Below are positions 1-7,949 of a stretch of DNA of 64,000 nt, in pieces (within the stretch, counting starts at the first letter, position 1; every line of letters starts with the position of its first letter). The translations under genes were made by a program, and so were the position numbers. The notes under the pieces were generated by a model. The model did not search any database. It saw only the letters and a list, made by a program, of their open reading frames with translations, and was not told where the DNA came from. This DNA comes from JAVBWI01 sp036677445. Lineage in GTDB: Bacteria > Bacillota > Clostridia > Christensenellales > CAG-138. The stretch spans positions 1 through 64,000 of the forward strand of contig JAVBWI010000014.1 of assembly GCA_036677445.1 (NCBI GenBank). The letters run 5' to 3'.

Positions 1-1
1 C

Positions 2-115
2 AATGTGGAAGAAAAGGATATCTTCCGCCCCGCCGCATGGGCGGCGTTCGGCACCGACGGGCTTGAGGGCGCGGATTACCGTGCCTGCGCCGCGTTCGGC
101 CCGCTGTATAAGTAA
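2..115 (+). CDS. C-terminal end of an unrecognised protein (5' end outside the window)
   Basis: The frame is open from the first bases and stops at TAA 113-115, leaving 37 residues that end in FGPLYK. The fragment is rich in Ala, Gly and aromatic residues, and no domain can be recognised from so short a piece. It is followed 17 bases later by a strong plus-strand terminator, so it is the last gene of its transcript and is not cotranscribed with the peroxiredoxin downstream. That a coding end is present is fairly safe because of the stop and terminator arrangement. The function is unknown. Confidence 0.55.
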   Translation, partial: NVEEKDIFRPAAWAAFGTDGLEGADYRACAAFGPLYK

Positions 116-132
116 ACTAACGCAAGAAAAAG

Positions 133-172
133 GGGCTGCCTCAGCTTTTTTGATCTGAGACAGCCCTTTTTT
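133..172 (+). terminator. Intrinsic terminator
   Basis: The arms GGGCTGCCTCAG (133-144) and CTGAGACAGCCC (155-166) form a 12-bp stem with one G-U pair, followed by six T residues (167-172). It ends the transcript of the partial gene at the left edge. Confidence 0.85.
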
Positions 173-246
173 GCGTTGCTAAAATATCGCACCAACCGAC
201 CTAAGCCTCCGATTCGCGCATACAATGAGGCGAAGGGGGAGTAGAC

Positions 247-885
247 ATGGAAAGAAGCTTAAGCATAGGCATGCAGGCGCCGAATTTTACCGCCATGAGC
301 ACGTTCGGGCCGGTGGAAATGGAACATTTCAAAGGCGTATGGCTGGTATTCTTTTCGCATCCGGGGGATTTTACGCCGGTGTGTACGACGGAATTCGTGG
401 CATTCGCACAGGCGGCGGAATCCTTCGCAAAAATGAAAACCTATCTTCTGGGGCTGAGCATCGACTCCAACGCCTCGCATCTGGCGTGGGTATACAACAT
501 CTACACCACTACCGGCGTACAGATCCCGTTCCCGGTCGTAGCGGACCGCATGGGCGACATCGCGCGCATGTACGGCATGATCGCGCCCGATGTCAGCACC
601 CAGTCCACCGTACGCAACGTATTCATCATCGATCCCAGCCAAAAGATACGCGCCATACTGGCCTACCCCATGAGCAACGGCAGGAGCATCCCCGAGATAC
701 AGCGGCTGGTTGCCGCGTTGCAGTGCTCGGATGCGGAAGGGATGGTTACCCCCGCAAACTGGCAGCCGGGGCAGCCTGCCATGGTGCCGCCGCCGCAGAC
801 ATACAAAGATCTTTTGCAGCGCGCGGACAGACCGGAAACGCTGGGCCTCGAGTGCAAGCAATGGTACTGGTGTTATAAAGAATAG
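247..885 (+). CDS. Peroxiredoxin, Prx6/AhpC-TSA family with a C-terminal Cys pair
   Basis: A 212-residue cytoplasmic thiol peroxidase that reduces hydrogen peroxide and alkyl hydroperoxides. The thioredoxin-fold core carries the peroxidatic motif PVCTTEF with Cys46, preceded by the conserved HPGDFTP stretch. The length and the C-terminal arm match the Prx6 subfamily. The protein ends CKQWYWCYKE, with Cys203 and Cys209 six residues apart. This is the spacing of the resolving pair known in the archaeal enzyme ApTPx, so it probably works through intramolecular disulfides rather than as a true 1-Cys enzyme. A GAAGGGGGA ribosome site precedes the ATG. It stands alone and runs convergent with the rhamnulokinase-like gene, 6 bases apart. 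The physiological electron donor cannot be seen here. Confidence 0.93.
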   Translation: MERSLSIGMQAPNFTAMSTFGPVEMEHFKGVWLVFFSHPGDFTPVCTTEFVAFAQAAESFAKMKTYLLGLSIDSNASHLAWVYNIYTTTGVQIPFPVVADRMGDIARMYGMIAPDVSTQSTVRNVFIIDPSQKIRAILAYPMSNGRSIPEIQRLVAALQCSDAEGMVTPANWQPGQPAMVPPPQTYKDLLQRADRPETLGLECKQWYWCYKE

Positions 886-891
886 GCGATG

Positions 892-2367
892 TTAATTTTG
901 CTGCATCAGCGAAAGCAGGCGGGCGTAAGCGTCCTCCCACGCCTGTGTGTGCTGCGGTTCGCAGGTTTCCACCTCTACGGAATTGCGCACCACCGCGCGC
1001 ACGTCTTCAATGCCGGAAAGCTCGCCCAAGGCCACCGCCTGCAATAGAAGATTGCCGAAGCATGCGCTTTCGGTAGGGCCGGTGACCACGGGCTTGCCTA
1101 TGGAATCGGCCGCCATTTGGTTCAGCAGCCTGTTTTGGATGCCGCCGCCCACGATGTTGAGCGCATCCAGCGGCGCGCCCTTGATTTCCTCCAGCCGCTC
1201 AAACGCCCAGCGGTATTTGAGCGCAAGGCTCTCGTATATACAGCGGGCGAGCTGCCCCTGCGATTCCGGTATGGGCTGGCCTGTGCGAGCGCAGTATTCC
1301 CGCACCTTGTGCTGCATGTTCCCGCCGGTAAAGAACTCCTTACAGTCCGGGTCGATAAGAGAGCGGAAGGGCGTTTCCGCCCGCGCCGCTTCCACGATAT
1401 CGTTCCAGCCGATATTGCTTCCCGTGCGCAGCCATTCCCGGCGGCATTCCTGTATGATCCACAGGCCCATGATGTTCTTGAGCGGGCGGAATGTGCCCTG
1501 TACCGTGCCTTCGTTGGAAAAATTGGCGCGGTATACCTCCTGCGTGAGTATGGGCGCATCCGTTTCCACGCCAAAGAGCGACCAGGTGCCCGAGGAGCAG
1601 AACGCAAAATTCCCTTCGCCGGGTATCGCCGCCACCGCGGAGGCGGTATCGTGCGTGCCTACGGCCGCAAACGCCGCGCGGTTGATGGAAAGCTCCTGCG
1701 CCACGTCGGGCAGCAGCTTGCCGCGCAGGGTGCCCGCGCGGTCGACGCGGGTGAAGATATGTTCCGGCAGCCCCAGCGCGCGGATGGTTTCATAATCCCA
1801 ATCCTGCGCGGTGGGATTGTACATCATGGAGGTGGTGACGTTGGAGTATTCGCTCGCGCGCTCCCCGGTAAAGAAATACCCTAAAAGGTCGGGGATAAGC
1901 AGCATGCAGTCGGCGTTTTCCAGCGCCGGGTCGTTCTCCCTTTTGCGGCGGTAAAGCTGGTAGAGCGTATTGAAGTTCAGGCTGGCGATGCCGGTCCGCT
2001 CAAACAGCGTTTCGCGCGCAACAAGGGGCCATACCGCCTCCATATCCGCATCCTGCGCATACCGGTAGCTGCGGGGGTTGCTTAAAAGGGCGCCGTTTTT
2101 GTCCAGCAGGCCGTAATCCACGCCCCAGGTATCTATGCCGAAGGCATGCAGGTCTCCTGCGCCCGAGCGGGCGAAGGCATGGAAAGCGGTTTTCATCTGC
2201 TGGTTGAAGTTCAATACGTCCCAATACAGCACGCCGTTGAGGCTGACAAAATTGTTCTCGAAACGGTGCAGTTCGGTAAGCTTGATGCACTCGCCGTCAA
2301 AGCGGCCGAGTATGCCGCGCCCGTTGCTCGCGCCCAAATCGAACGCCAGAAGGTTGAGTGTCCGCAT
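892..2367 (-). CDS. rhaB: Rhamnulokinase-like FGGY-family carbohydrate kinase
   Basis: A 491-residue cytoplasmic kinase that phosphorylates a ketose (L-rhamnulose in characterised relatives) with ATP. The N-terminal ASKHA nucleotide fold starts LLAFDLGASNGRGILG. The motifs FGIDTWGVDYGLLD and GTHDTASAV follow, and the C-terminal half has the FGGY-type sugar-kinase signature around IVGGGIQNRLLNQMAAD. Length and motifs fit RhaB throughout. The start has AGGAGGA eight bases upstream. It is the last gene of a minus-strand operon with an SDR, a PHP phosphoesterase and a zinc alcohol dehydrogenase. No rhamnose isomerase or aldolase is present, so the real substrate may be a different 6-deoxyhexulose or ketose. 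Kinase class is certain; substrate is inferred from similarity only. Confidence 0.88.
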   Translation of the reverse strand: MRTLNLLAFDLGASNGRGILGRFDGECIKLTELHRFENNFVSLNGVLYWDVLNFNQQMKTAFHAFARSGAGDLHAFGIDTWGVDYGLLDKNGALLSNPRSYRYAQDADMEAVWPLVARETLFERTGIASLNFNTLYQLYRRKRENDPALENADCMLLIPDLLGYFFTGERASEYSNVTTSMMYNPTAQDWDYETIRALGLPEHIFTRVDRAGTLRGKLLPDVAQELSINRAAFAAVGTHDTASAVAAIPGEGNFAFCSSGTWSLFGVETDAPILTQEVYRANFSNEGTVQGTFRPLKNIMGLWIIQECRREWLRTGSNIGWNDIVEAARAETPFRSLIDPDCKEFFTGGNMQHKVREYCARTGQPIPESQGQLARCIYESLALKYRWAFERLEEIKGAPLDALNIVGGGIQNRLLNQMAADSIGKPVVTGPTESACFGNLLLQAVALGELSGIEDVRAVVRNSVEVETCEPQHTQAWEDAYARLLSLMQQN

Positions 2368-2436
2368 GCCTTCCTCCTCCTATGCCTCAAATAAAATATG
2401 CGGGCGCAAAGCCATAAAAGCCTGCGCCCGCTACAA

Positions 2437-3702
2437 TCAGCCTATTGCCTTTGCGTTGGCGAGCAGGTATTTTTCCGCCTCGCTGCTCCACAGGCCGTTG
2501 TTGGCGGAAACGATCTCGTGCAGCTTTTTAAACAGCGGGTCGGTCTTGCCCTTTTCCTCAAAGTCCGCAATAGCGGTCAGCGGCATGCTGATCTGGGTAT
2601 AGATGAGCTTCTTGCCGCCGGGTATATGGGGCAGGTTGAGCGTGGTTTCCACCACGCAGTCCAGGCCGCCCACATGCGTAACCATGGCGGCGGGGTCAAG
2701 CTTGCCCGCGTTCATCATCGCGATGGCCTCGCGCATGTCGTCGATATTGCCGCCCGAGGTGCCCACGATGTGGTGGTAGGCATAATGGACGTTATAGAAG
2801 TTCATTTCCGCCTTGAAGTTGGGGTTGGAAGGGCCGGCGAAGAAGTTCAGACAGCCGTCGTGGCCGAGTATGGCGTCGCCCTGTTCCACCACGGGCTTGA
2901 CGGGGGCAAACACCATGACGTCGTCATAGCCGGTGCCGCCGGAAAGCTCGATGAGCCTGGCTACCGGGTCCTCCACCGTGGCGGTGTTGACGTAGATCAG
3001 CTCAACGCCCTGCGCTTTGGCGTGCTCCGGGGTGTAGATGCTTTTTGCGCGCGCAAGGCGGGCGTCGTCAATGTCCGTCACCACCAGCAAGCCGGGCCTG
3101 CGGTCGCAGTGCAGTGCATAATCGATAGCCCCAAGGCCCATGGGGCCTACGGAAGCCAACAGCGCCATTTTGCCGCCCTCCACAATGCCCATTTGGTGCG
3201 CATAGCTGCCGGGCTGGGTGTGGTACATGGCATGGAACGTGCCCACGATGCAGCTGACCGGTTCCGCCAGCGAACCGTAAAAGTATACGTCGGAATCGTA
3301 GGTCAACAGGCAGTCCATCTCCAGAATTTCCATGGGGATGTTGACGACCGTGGCGTCGCCGCCGCAGTTGCGGTAGGAGTAACCGGGCGCTTGGAGCGAA
3401 CCCTTGTAGAAATGCGCGGGCTGTATGGCAAAGTTGTCGCCGGGCTTGAATTTATTCTTCCACTTTTCGCCTACCTCGAGTATTTGGCCGCAGAACTCGT
3501 GGCCGATGATGGTCGGGTTTGTCGCCACGTCGTCAGGCACGCGCTTATGGGCCGCGCCCTGGCTCGCGGCCTTGTAGGAGCTCATGCAGATGCTGTCCGA
3601 AACGACCTTTGCCCGTACCTCGTTTTTCGCGAGGGGGTCCAGTTCGAATTCCTCCAGACGGAGGTCGTTTTCTCCGTAAAGCCTGACTGCCTTTGTCTTC
3701 AT
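2437..3702 (-). CDS. Zinc-type medium-chain dehydrogenase, L-sorbose-1-phosphate reductase-like
   Basis: A 421-residue MDR-superfamily oxidoreductase. The N-terminal GroES-like catalytic domain has the zinc ligand region DSICMSSYK (Cys39) and GHEFCGQI (His68-Glu69). The Rossmann domain contains ASVGPMGLGAIDYAL. The length, above the usual 340-350, and the overall pattern recall the sorbose-1-phosphate reductase and polyol dehydrogenase branch. The chosen ATG at 3702 has AAAGGA upstream; an in-frame TTG eight codons earlier lacks a site. It follows the PHP gene by 42 bases and precedes the kinase. It probably interconverts a sugar or sugar phosphate and a polyol form in the same pathway. The substrate is not determined. 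Confidence 0.85.
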   Translation of the reverse strand: MKTKAVRLYGENDLRLEEFELDPLAKNEVRAKVVSDSICMSSYKAASQGAAHKRVPDDVATNPTIIGHEFCGQILEVGEKWKNKFKPGDNFAIQPAHFYKGSLQAPGYSYRNCGGDATVVNIPMEILEMDCLLTYDSDVYFYGSLAEPVSCIVGTFHAMYHTQPGSYAHQMGIVEGGKMALLASVGPMGLGAIDYALHCDRRPGLLVVTDIDDARLARAKSIYTPEHAKAQGVELIYVNTATVEDPVARLIELSGGTGYDDVMVFAPVKPVVEQGDAILGHDGCLNFFAGPSNPNFKAEMNFYNVHYAYHHIVGTSGGNIDDMREAIAMMNAGKLDPAAMVTHVGGLDCVVETTLNLPHIPGGKKLIYTQISMPLTAIADFEEKGKTDPLFKKLHEIVSANNGLWSSEAEKYLLANAKAIG

Positions 3703-3744
3703 AGTCGATACATCCTTTCCGGGCAATGCCCTCGCTCATAGATT

Positions 3745-4920
3745 TTAAAAAATCTTCTTCCCGCCGCGCTCATGTGCGATGAGCGACCAGGCGGCGTCGA
3801 TCAAATTGGCAAACTGGGGGTCTTCCATGGCCTTGCAAACAAAATCCTGCCGCGGGGAATTGATGTCCTCGCCGCTGATCTGGTACATGCCGTATTGCTC
3901 GCACAGGCCGCGCAGCCGGTCGAGCTGCGCGCGCGTATTGCGCGGGGGCATATAGGTCACGGCGCGAACGCCGTTTTCCTTGAGCATTGTAAAGACCTCG
4001 TCAAGGTAATCGTCCTCGAACTTCTGCGCCTTTTTGTCGCCCGTCACGCTGTCCACAACGTCGCCGAGATAGGCGTAGCAGAATATCGCGCCAATGCGGT
4101 CGGAAAACGCCACGGCTTGCTTCAAAGGCAGGCACTCATCCGTTGCGGGAAGAAATATCAGCGGCACAAACGCGCTTTTTAGAATGCCCAAGAGATCATA
4201 CTCGTAGAAGGGGTGCGATACATCGCGCATTAGCTTATGCTGCTTTTCTGAAAGCGCAACGCCGGTGGACTGCAGCAGCGAAATCAGCTCTTCGCCCCGG
4301 CCCGCTTTCCCGATCAGTTTTTTCGCGAGCGCGAACATCAGATGCCGTTCCGTCACGCTGCCGCCGGAGGCGTATTCCGAAAGCGGAAGCACGTCCGCGT
4401 CGAAGTCCAGTGAAATTTTGTAAGGCGAAAGCAGCTTATTAATCCCCTCTGTCATGGCGCGGTTGCGCGCGTTGCGGCGCTCGCGAAGCGGCGCGAAGAA
4501 CGCCTGCGCCTCGTCGATACGCGTATGCGGCAGGGCGTGCATGGTCATATAGCTTACGCCGATCTGGTCGGGATTATTGGTGCGGCGGTTTTCAAACGCC
4601 GTTCCCGCCATGGAAACACGGCATTCGAGACCGATGGTGGTGGGCAGTTCCAAAAGCTCGCCCGCTTCCAGAAACTCCTTTGCGCCGCCGATGCTGTCGT
4701 GGTCCATAATGCCCGCGGTGCACAGCCCCGCCGCGCGCGCAAAGTATACCGCCGCCGTGGGCGAATAAGGCGAAAAAGAAAAAGTCGTGTGTATATGGTT
4801 GTTGATATAGCGCGGGTCGGCCGCGGGGAACAGGGCGGTCTTGCGCAATTCACAAAGTGCCGCAAGCCGCGCTTCCTTGGTGCTTTGGTTGAGCTGTTCG
4901 AGTATTTTTTGTTCTATCAT
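3745..4920 (-). CDS. PHP-domain metal-dependent phosphoesterase, sugar-operon associated
   Basis: A 391-residue protein whose N-terminal half is a polymerase-and-histidinol-phosphatase (PHP) domain. The metal-binding motif NHIHTTFSFSP gives His42 and His44, and IMDHDSIGG gives Asp73-His74-Asp75. The C-terminal region, from about residue 200, is not recognised, but TDECLPLKQA, AYLGDVV and SGEDINSPRQ look like further metal or active-site segments. PHP proteins hydrolyse phosphate monoesters using two or three metals. Its position between two dehydrogenases and upstream of a sugar kinase suggests a phosphatase acting on a sugar or polyol phosphate, or a lyase/isomerase role using the same metal site. 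That function is inference. It is unrelated in length and context to the HisK-type PHP protein at 45.6 kb. Confidence 0.8.
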   Translation of the reverse strand: MIEQKILEQLNQSTKEARLAALCELRKTALFPAADPRYINNHIHTTFSFSPYSPTAAVYFARAAGLCTAGIMDHDSIGGAKEFLEAGELLELPTTIGLECRVSMAGTAFENRRTNNPDQIGVSYMTMHALPHTRIDEAQAFFAPLRERRNARNRAMTEGINKLLSPYKISLDFDADVLPLSEYASGGSVTERHLMFALAKKLIGKAGRGEELISLLQSTGVALSEKQHKLMRDVSHPFYEYDLLGILKSAFVPLIFLPATDECLPLKQAVAFSDRIGAIFCYAYLGDVVDSVTGDKKAQKFEDDYLDEVFTMLKENGVRAVTYMPPRNTRAQLDRLRGLCEQYGMYQISGEDINSPRQDFVCKAMEDPQFANLIDAAWSLIAHERGGKKIF

Positions 4921-5007
4921 ATACTTTTCTTACCCTTTACGCGGTCGTTTCTTCCAACTGCTGACAAAGTCGCGCCGACTTTGCGCATTGCCTATTGCAA
5001 TAGCGCC

Positions 5008-5883
5008 TTAGTGCAGCATGTTCTGCCCGCCCGTCACGGGGATGGCCTGGCCGGTTTCGTAGCTTTGCTCCACCGCGTAAAATATGGCTTTCGCCACATC
5101 GGCGGGGAAGCAGCCGCGGCGCATGGGTACGAGGCTTTCGTAATGGCGTTTCACATCCTCGGTGGTCTTGGCGCCGGGCACCTTGCCCGCTTTAAGGTAT
5201 TGTACGAATAGCCCGCGTTCCGGGTCCATCCACAGGGGACCGTCCAAAAAGTTGCCGGGGCAGATGGCGTTGACCTTGATACGGTAAGGGCAAAGCTCCA
5301 GCGCGAAGCTTTCCACCAGGCCGACGCCGCCGAACTTGCTGCCCGCATAGGCAAAGTTTTTGTTGCTGCCCACAAGGCCGCTTTTGGAATTGATCTGTAT
5401 AATATCGCCCGTCCATTGCGGATTGGCGGCATGCTGCGCTTTCATTACCCTGGAGGCGTATTTGACGCAGGTAAAGAAGGCCGTGTAGTTGATGGCCGTT
5501 ACAAACTCGAAATCCTTCTTTTCCAGTTCCTCCAGGCTGCCGGCCTTTAATACGCCCGCGTTGCTCACGAACAAATCCAGGCCGCCGAAGCGTTCCACCG
5601 TCGCGCCGATCATGGCGGCAATGCTTTCCTCGCTGGATACGTCTGCCTTTACGCAGAACGCGCGTTCGCCCAGCTCATTGGCTACGCTGCGCGCGAGCGG
5701 CTCGTTCAAGTCCGCAATGACGATGCTTGCGCCTTCGCGGTAAAGCTCTTCCGCTATGCCTTTGCCAAAGCCCTGCGCGCTGCCCGTTACGACGGCGACC
5801 CTGCCGCCGAGCCGGCCCGGTACAGCGGGGCGTTTATGTGCGTTTTCGGCCGCGATGGCCTCCCATTTGCTCATGTCGATCAT
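5008..5883 (-). CDS. Short-chain dehydrogenase, sorbitol-6-phosphate dehydrogenase-like
   Basis: A 291-residue SDR. An N-terminal extension of about 25 residues precedes the nucleotide motif VVTGSAQGFGKG (residues 32-42). NNAG is replaced by SNAG (107-110). The catalytic Ser lies in QINSKSG, and Tyr179 and Lys183 in YAGSK. IADLN at the end of the second strand suggests NAD(H) preference because of the Asp. It is the first gene of the minus-strand sugar operon and has GGAGG upstream. Pairing of one SDR with one MDR, a kinase and a phosphoesterase implies successive oxidation and reduction of a carbohydrate, for example epimerisation through a keto intermediate. The family is certain; the substrate is not. 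Confidence 0.87.
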   Translation of the reverse strand: MIDMSKWEAIAAENAHKRPAVPGRLGGRVAVVTGSAQGFGKGIAEELYREGASIVIADLNEPLARSVANELGERAFCVKADVSSEESIAAMIGATVERFGGLDLFVSNAGVLKAGSLEELEKKDFEFVTAINYTAFFTCVKYASRVMKAQHAANPQWTGDIIQINSKSGLVGSNKNFAYAGSKFGGVGLVESFALELCPYRIKVNAICPGNFLDGPLWMDPERGLFVQYLKAGKVPGAKTTEDVKRHYESLVPMRRGCFPADVAKAIFYAVEQSYETGQAIPVTGGQNMLH

Positions 5884-5936
5884 GAAACCTTACCTCCCGG
5901 CATGCGGTGAAAAATTCCCTGTGCTTAGCATGCTTT

Positions 5937-5942
5937 ATTATA
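5937..5942 (-). promoter_or_regulatory. Candidate -10 element of the sugar operon
   Basis: A perfect TATAAT on the minus strand lies 54 bases upstream of the SDR start, but no good -35 sits 17 bases before it. The surrounding repeated AGCAT/TGCTA words could be an operator. Weak evidence. Confidence 0.35.
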
Positions 5943-6044
5943 GGATAGCATATCACAAAACCCGGCAATGTGTAAAATACTTTCATCCAAAATGTTTGAA
6001 AACAACAACATAGTGTGACAAATCCACAATAAAAGAACATCGGC

Positions 6045-6074
6045 TTGCGACATGCGTGCAAGGCGTGCTATCAT
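6045..6074 (+). promoter_or_regulatory. Candidate sigma-70 promoter of the bceRS-like genes
   Basis: TTGCGA (6045-6050) and TATCAT (6069-6074) are 18 bases apart, and transcription would start about 85 bases before the response regulator gene. Confidence 0.45.
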
Positions 6075-6166
6075 GCCGGTAAGGCAGACTGTTTTTTACA
6101 TTCCGCATGGCGCGGTATTTAACCTTATGCGTTGGATTGAAAAATACGGCAGGGGAGGGGATCGCG

Positions 6167-6862
6167 ATGCAGCAGGCCGGCGCAGAAAGCGCGCAGCGCA
6201 TTTTGATCGTGGAGGATGATTCTGTCATTGCGGATATGGTTGCGCAGGGGCTTTCCCGGTGGGGGTACACACCCTGCCCGGTGGAGGATTTTGCGCAGGT
6301 GATCGCGGCGTTTTCGCACTGCGCGCCGCAGCTGGTGTTGATGGACGTGTCCCTTCCCTATTTTAACGGCTATTACTGGTGCGCGGAAATCCGAAAAGTT
6401 TCTTCAGTGCCGGTGGTGTTCCTTTCTTCCCATACTGAGGATATGGATATCGTGATGGCCATGCAGATGGGCGGCGACGACTATATCACCAAGCCGTTTT
6501 CCATGGAGGTGCTGGTGGCGAAGATTCAGGCTGTGCTGCGCAGAAGCGCGGGCATGCCCCAGCCGGAGCCGCAATTTAGCGGCGCCCGGCTTGCCGCGGG
6601 GGAAGGCTGCTTATACACGGAATTCGGAAAGCTTCCGCTTACGAAAAACGAGCTTCGCATTTTGCAGCTGCTGCTTGAGCGCAAGGGCAGCGTCGTATCA
6701 AGGGAAGAAATCATGCTGCGCTTATGGGACAGCGACTGCTTTATCGATGAAAATACGCTGACCGTCAACATGAACCGCCTGCGCAAAACGCTGGAGCCCG
6801 CTGGGCTTGAAAAGTGCATCGTGACGCGCAAGGGGGAGGGGTATCTGCTGCATGATGGGTAA
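6167..6862 (+). CDS. bceR: OmpR-family response regulator, BceR-like
   Basis: A 231-residue DNA-binding response regulator. The receiver domain (about residues 10-122) has acidic residues Glu16-Asp18, the phosphoacceptor Asp60 in LMDVSLP, and Lys109 in DDYITKPF. The C-terminal winged helix (about 135-230) carries LTKNELRILQLLLE and GEGYLL. The ATG at 6167 is preferred because GGGGAGGGG lies just upstream; an ATG 60 bases earlier has no site. The stop codon overlaps the kinase start, so the two are translationally coupled. With the kinase and ABC genes downstream it forms a Bce-type module. It should bind the TGACA-N4-TGTAA box at 7830-7843 and activate the transporter. Confidence 0.9.
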   Translation: MQQAGAESAQRILIVEDDSVIADMVAQGLSRWGYTPCPVEDFAQVIAAFSHCAPQLVLMDVSLPYFNGYYWCAEIRKVSSVPVVFLSSHTEDMDIVMAMQMGGDDYITKPFSMEVLVAKIQAVLRRSAGMPQPEPQFSGARLAAGEGCLYTEFGKLPLTKNELRILQLLLERKGSVVSREEIMLRLWDSDCFIDENTLTVNMNRLRKTLEPAGLEKCIVTRKGEGYLLHDG

Positions 6863-7832
6863 GTATATCGTCTACCGCCGGGCGCTGTTTCTATACTATA
6901 TGTTGTCCGTGGGGCTGACGGTTTCCTTCTGGCTGCTCAACGGCATGGAAAGCGCGGATGTGCTGTACAGCCTGCTGCTTATGACGACGGTATTTTTTCT
7001 GATCGTCGTATTCGATTATGCTTCCATGCGGCGGCGGCACAGGGAGCTGCAGGGGATATTGGAGAACCTTTCCGCCTTTGAGCAGCAGCTGCCGGAAGGC
7101 GCGAACCTGATCGAGCGGGATTACTGCGCCGTCGCCGAAGGCTTTCAGGCGCGCGTGCGGCAGGAGACGGAAGCGCTCGAACGCGCTCATCACGCGACGA
7201 TCGACTATTATACGCTGTGGATGCACCAGATCAAAACGCCCATCGCGGCCATGCGGCTGCTGCTCAATAGCCCGGAATGCAACATTGCGCTGATGCAGCA
7301 GGAGCTTTTCCACATTGAACGCTATGTGGAGTTGGCGCTGCAATACGTAAAGACAGCCGACCTTGCTGCCGACCTTGTGCTCGCCCCCTGTGCAATAGAA
7401 CCGGTGGTACGTGAATGCGTGAAGAAGTTCGCGCCGCTGTTTATAGCCAAAAAGCTCAGCGCGGAGATCGCCCCGCTCCACCTCACCGTCACCACCGACG
7501 CCAAATGGTTCGCCTTCCTCTTTGAGCAGTTATTGTCAAACGCCGTAAAATACACCAAAATCGGCGGCGTGAAGATATACCCTTCCGGCAACGCGCTCAT
7601 ACTGGAGGATACCGGCACGGGTATCCGTGCAGAGGATTTATCGCGCGTGTTCGAGTGGGGGTATACCGGCCGCAACGGGCGGCTGGATAAACGCGCGACC
7701 GGCATCGGCCTGTATTTGGCCCGCCGCGTGGCGGATGCGCTGGGCATGCGGCTGGAGCTTTCCTCCGCGCCCGGCCAGGGCACGCGCGTGCGGCTCCAGT
7801 TCCCGCACAGCCCGCCGCTTGTGTTTGAGTGA
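6852..7832 (+). CDS. bceS: Intramembrane-sensing histidine kinase, BceS-like
   Basis: A 326-residue membrane kinase with two closely spaced transmembrane helices (about 11-30 and 36-55) and almost no extracellular loop. This is the hallmark of the BceS group, which senses through its partner ABC transporter. The DHp domain has WMHQIKTP with the phosphorylated His125. The ATPase domain has the N box (LLSNAVKYT) and the G boxes EDTGTGI and ATGIGLYLARR. It starts inside the end of the regulator gene (ATGATG at 6852/6855). The stop TGA at 7830-7832 forms the first bases of the downstream BceR-type box. Known relatives respond to bacitracin-like, lantibiotic or other cell-wall-active peptides; the inducer here is unknown. 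Confidence 0.92.
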   Translation: MMGKYIVYRRALFLYYMLSVGLTVSFWLLNGMESADVLYSLLLMTTVFFLIVVFDYASMRRRHRELQGILENLSAFEQQLPEGANLIERDYCAVAEGFQARVRQETEALERAHHATIDYYTLWMHQIKTPIAAMRLLLNSPECNIALMQQELFHIERYVELALQYVKTADLAADLVLAPCAIEPVVRECVKKFAPLFIAKKLSAEIAPLHLTVTTDAKWFAFLFEQLLSNAVKYTKIGGVKIYPSGNALILEDTGTGIRAEDLSRVFEWGYTGRNGRLDKRATGIGLYLARRVADALGMRLELSSAPGQGTRVRLQFPHSPPLVFE

Positions 7833-7865
7833 CAAAACTGTAAGGTTGCGCGCGGGAACTGTAAG
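7830..7865 (+). promoter_or_regulatory. BceR-type binding box upstream of the ABC transporter genes
   Basis: Positions 7830-7843 read TGACA, AAAC, TGTAA, an exact match to the TNACA-N4-TGTAA consensus known for BceR-like regulators. The words AACTGTAAG recur at 7836-7844 and 7857-7865, 21 bases apart (two helical turns), which would place two regulator half-sites on one DNA face. TAGAAT at 7899-7904 is a possible -10 with no good -35, as expected for an activated promoter. Confidence 0.75.
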
Positions 7866-7949
7866 CCGCTTCGATGGCGGGTTCGAGCCCCGGCTTGTTA
7901 GAATACCTCTATAAACCGCCCGCGTGGCAAACGGAAAAGAGGTACGAAT

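Noticed and set aside
7871..7905. GGTTCGAGCCCC resembles the T arm of a tRNA
   Set aside because: No acceptor, D or anticodon stems can be folded around it, and it lies in the BceR-controlled promoter region.
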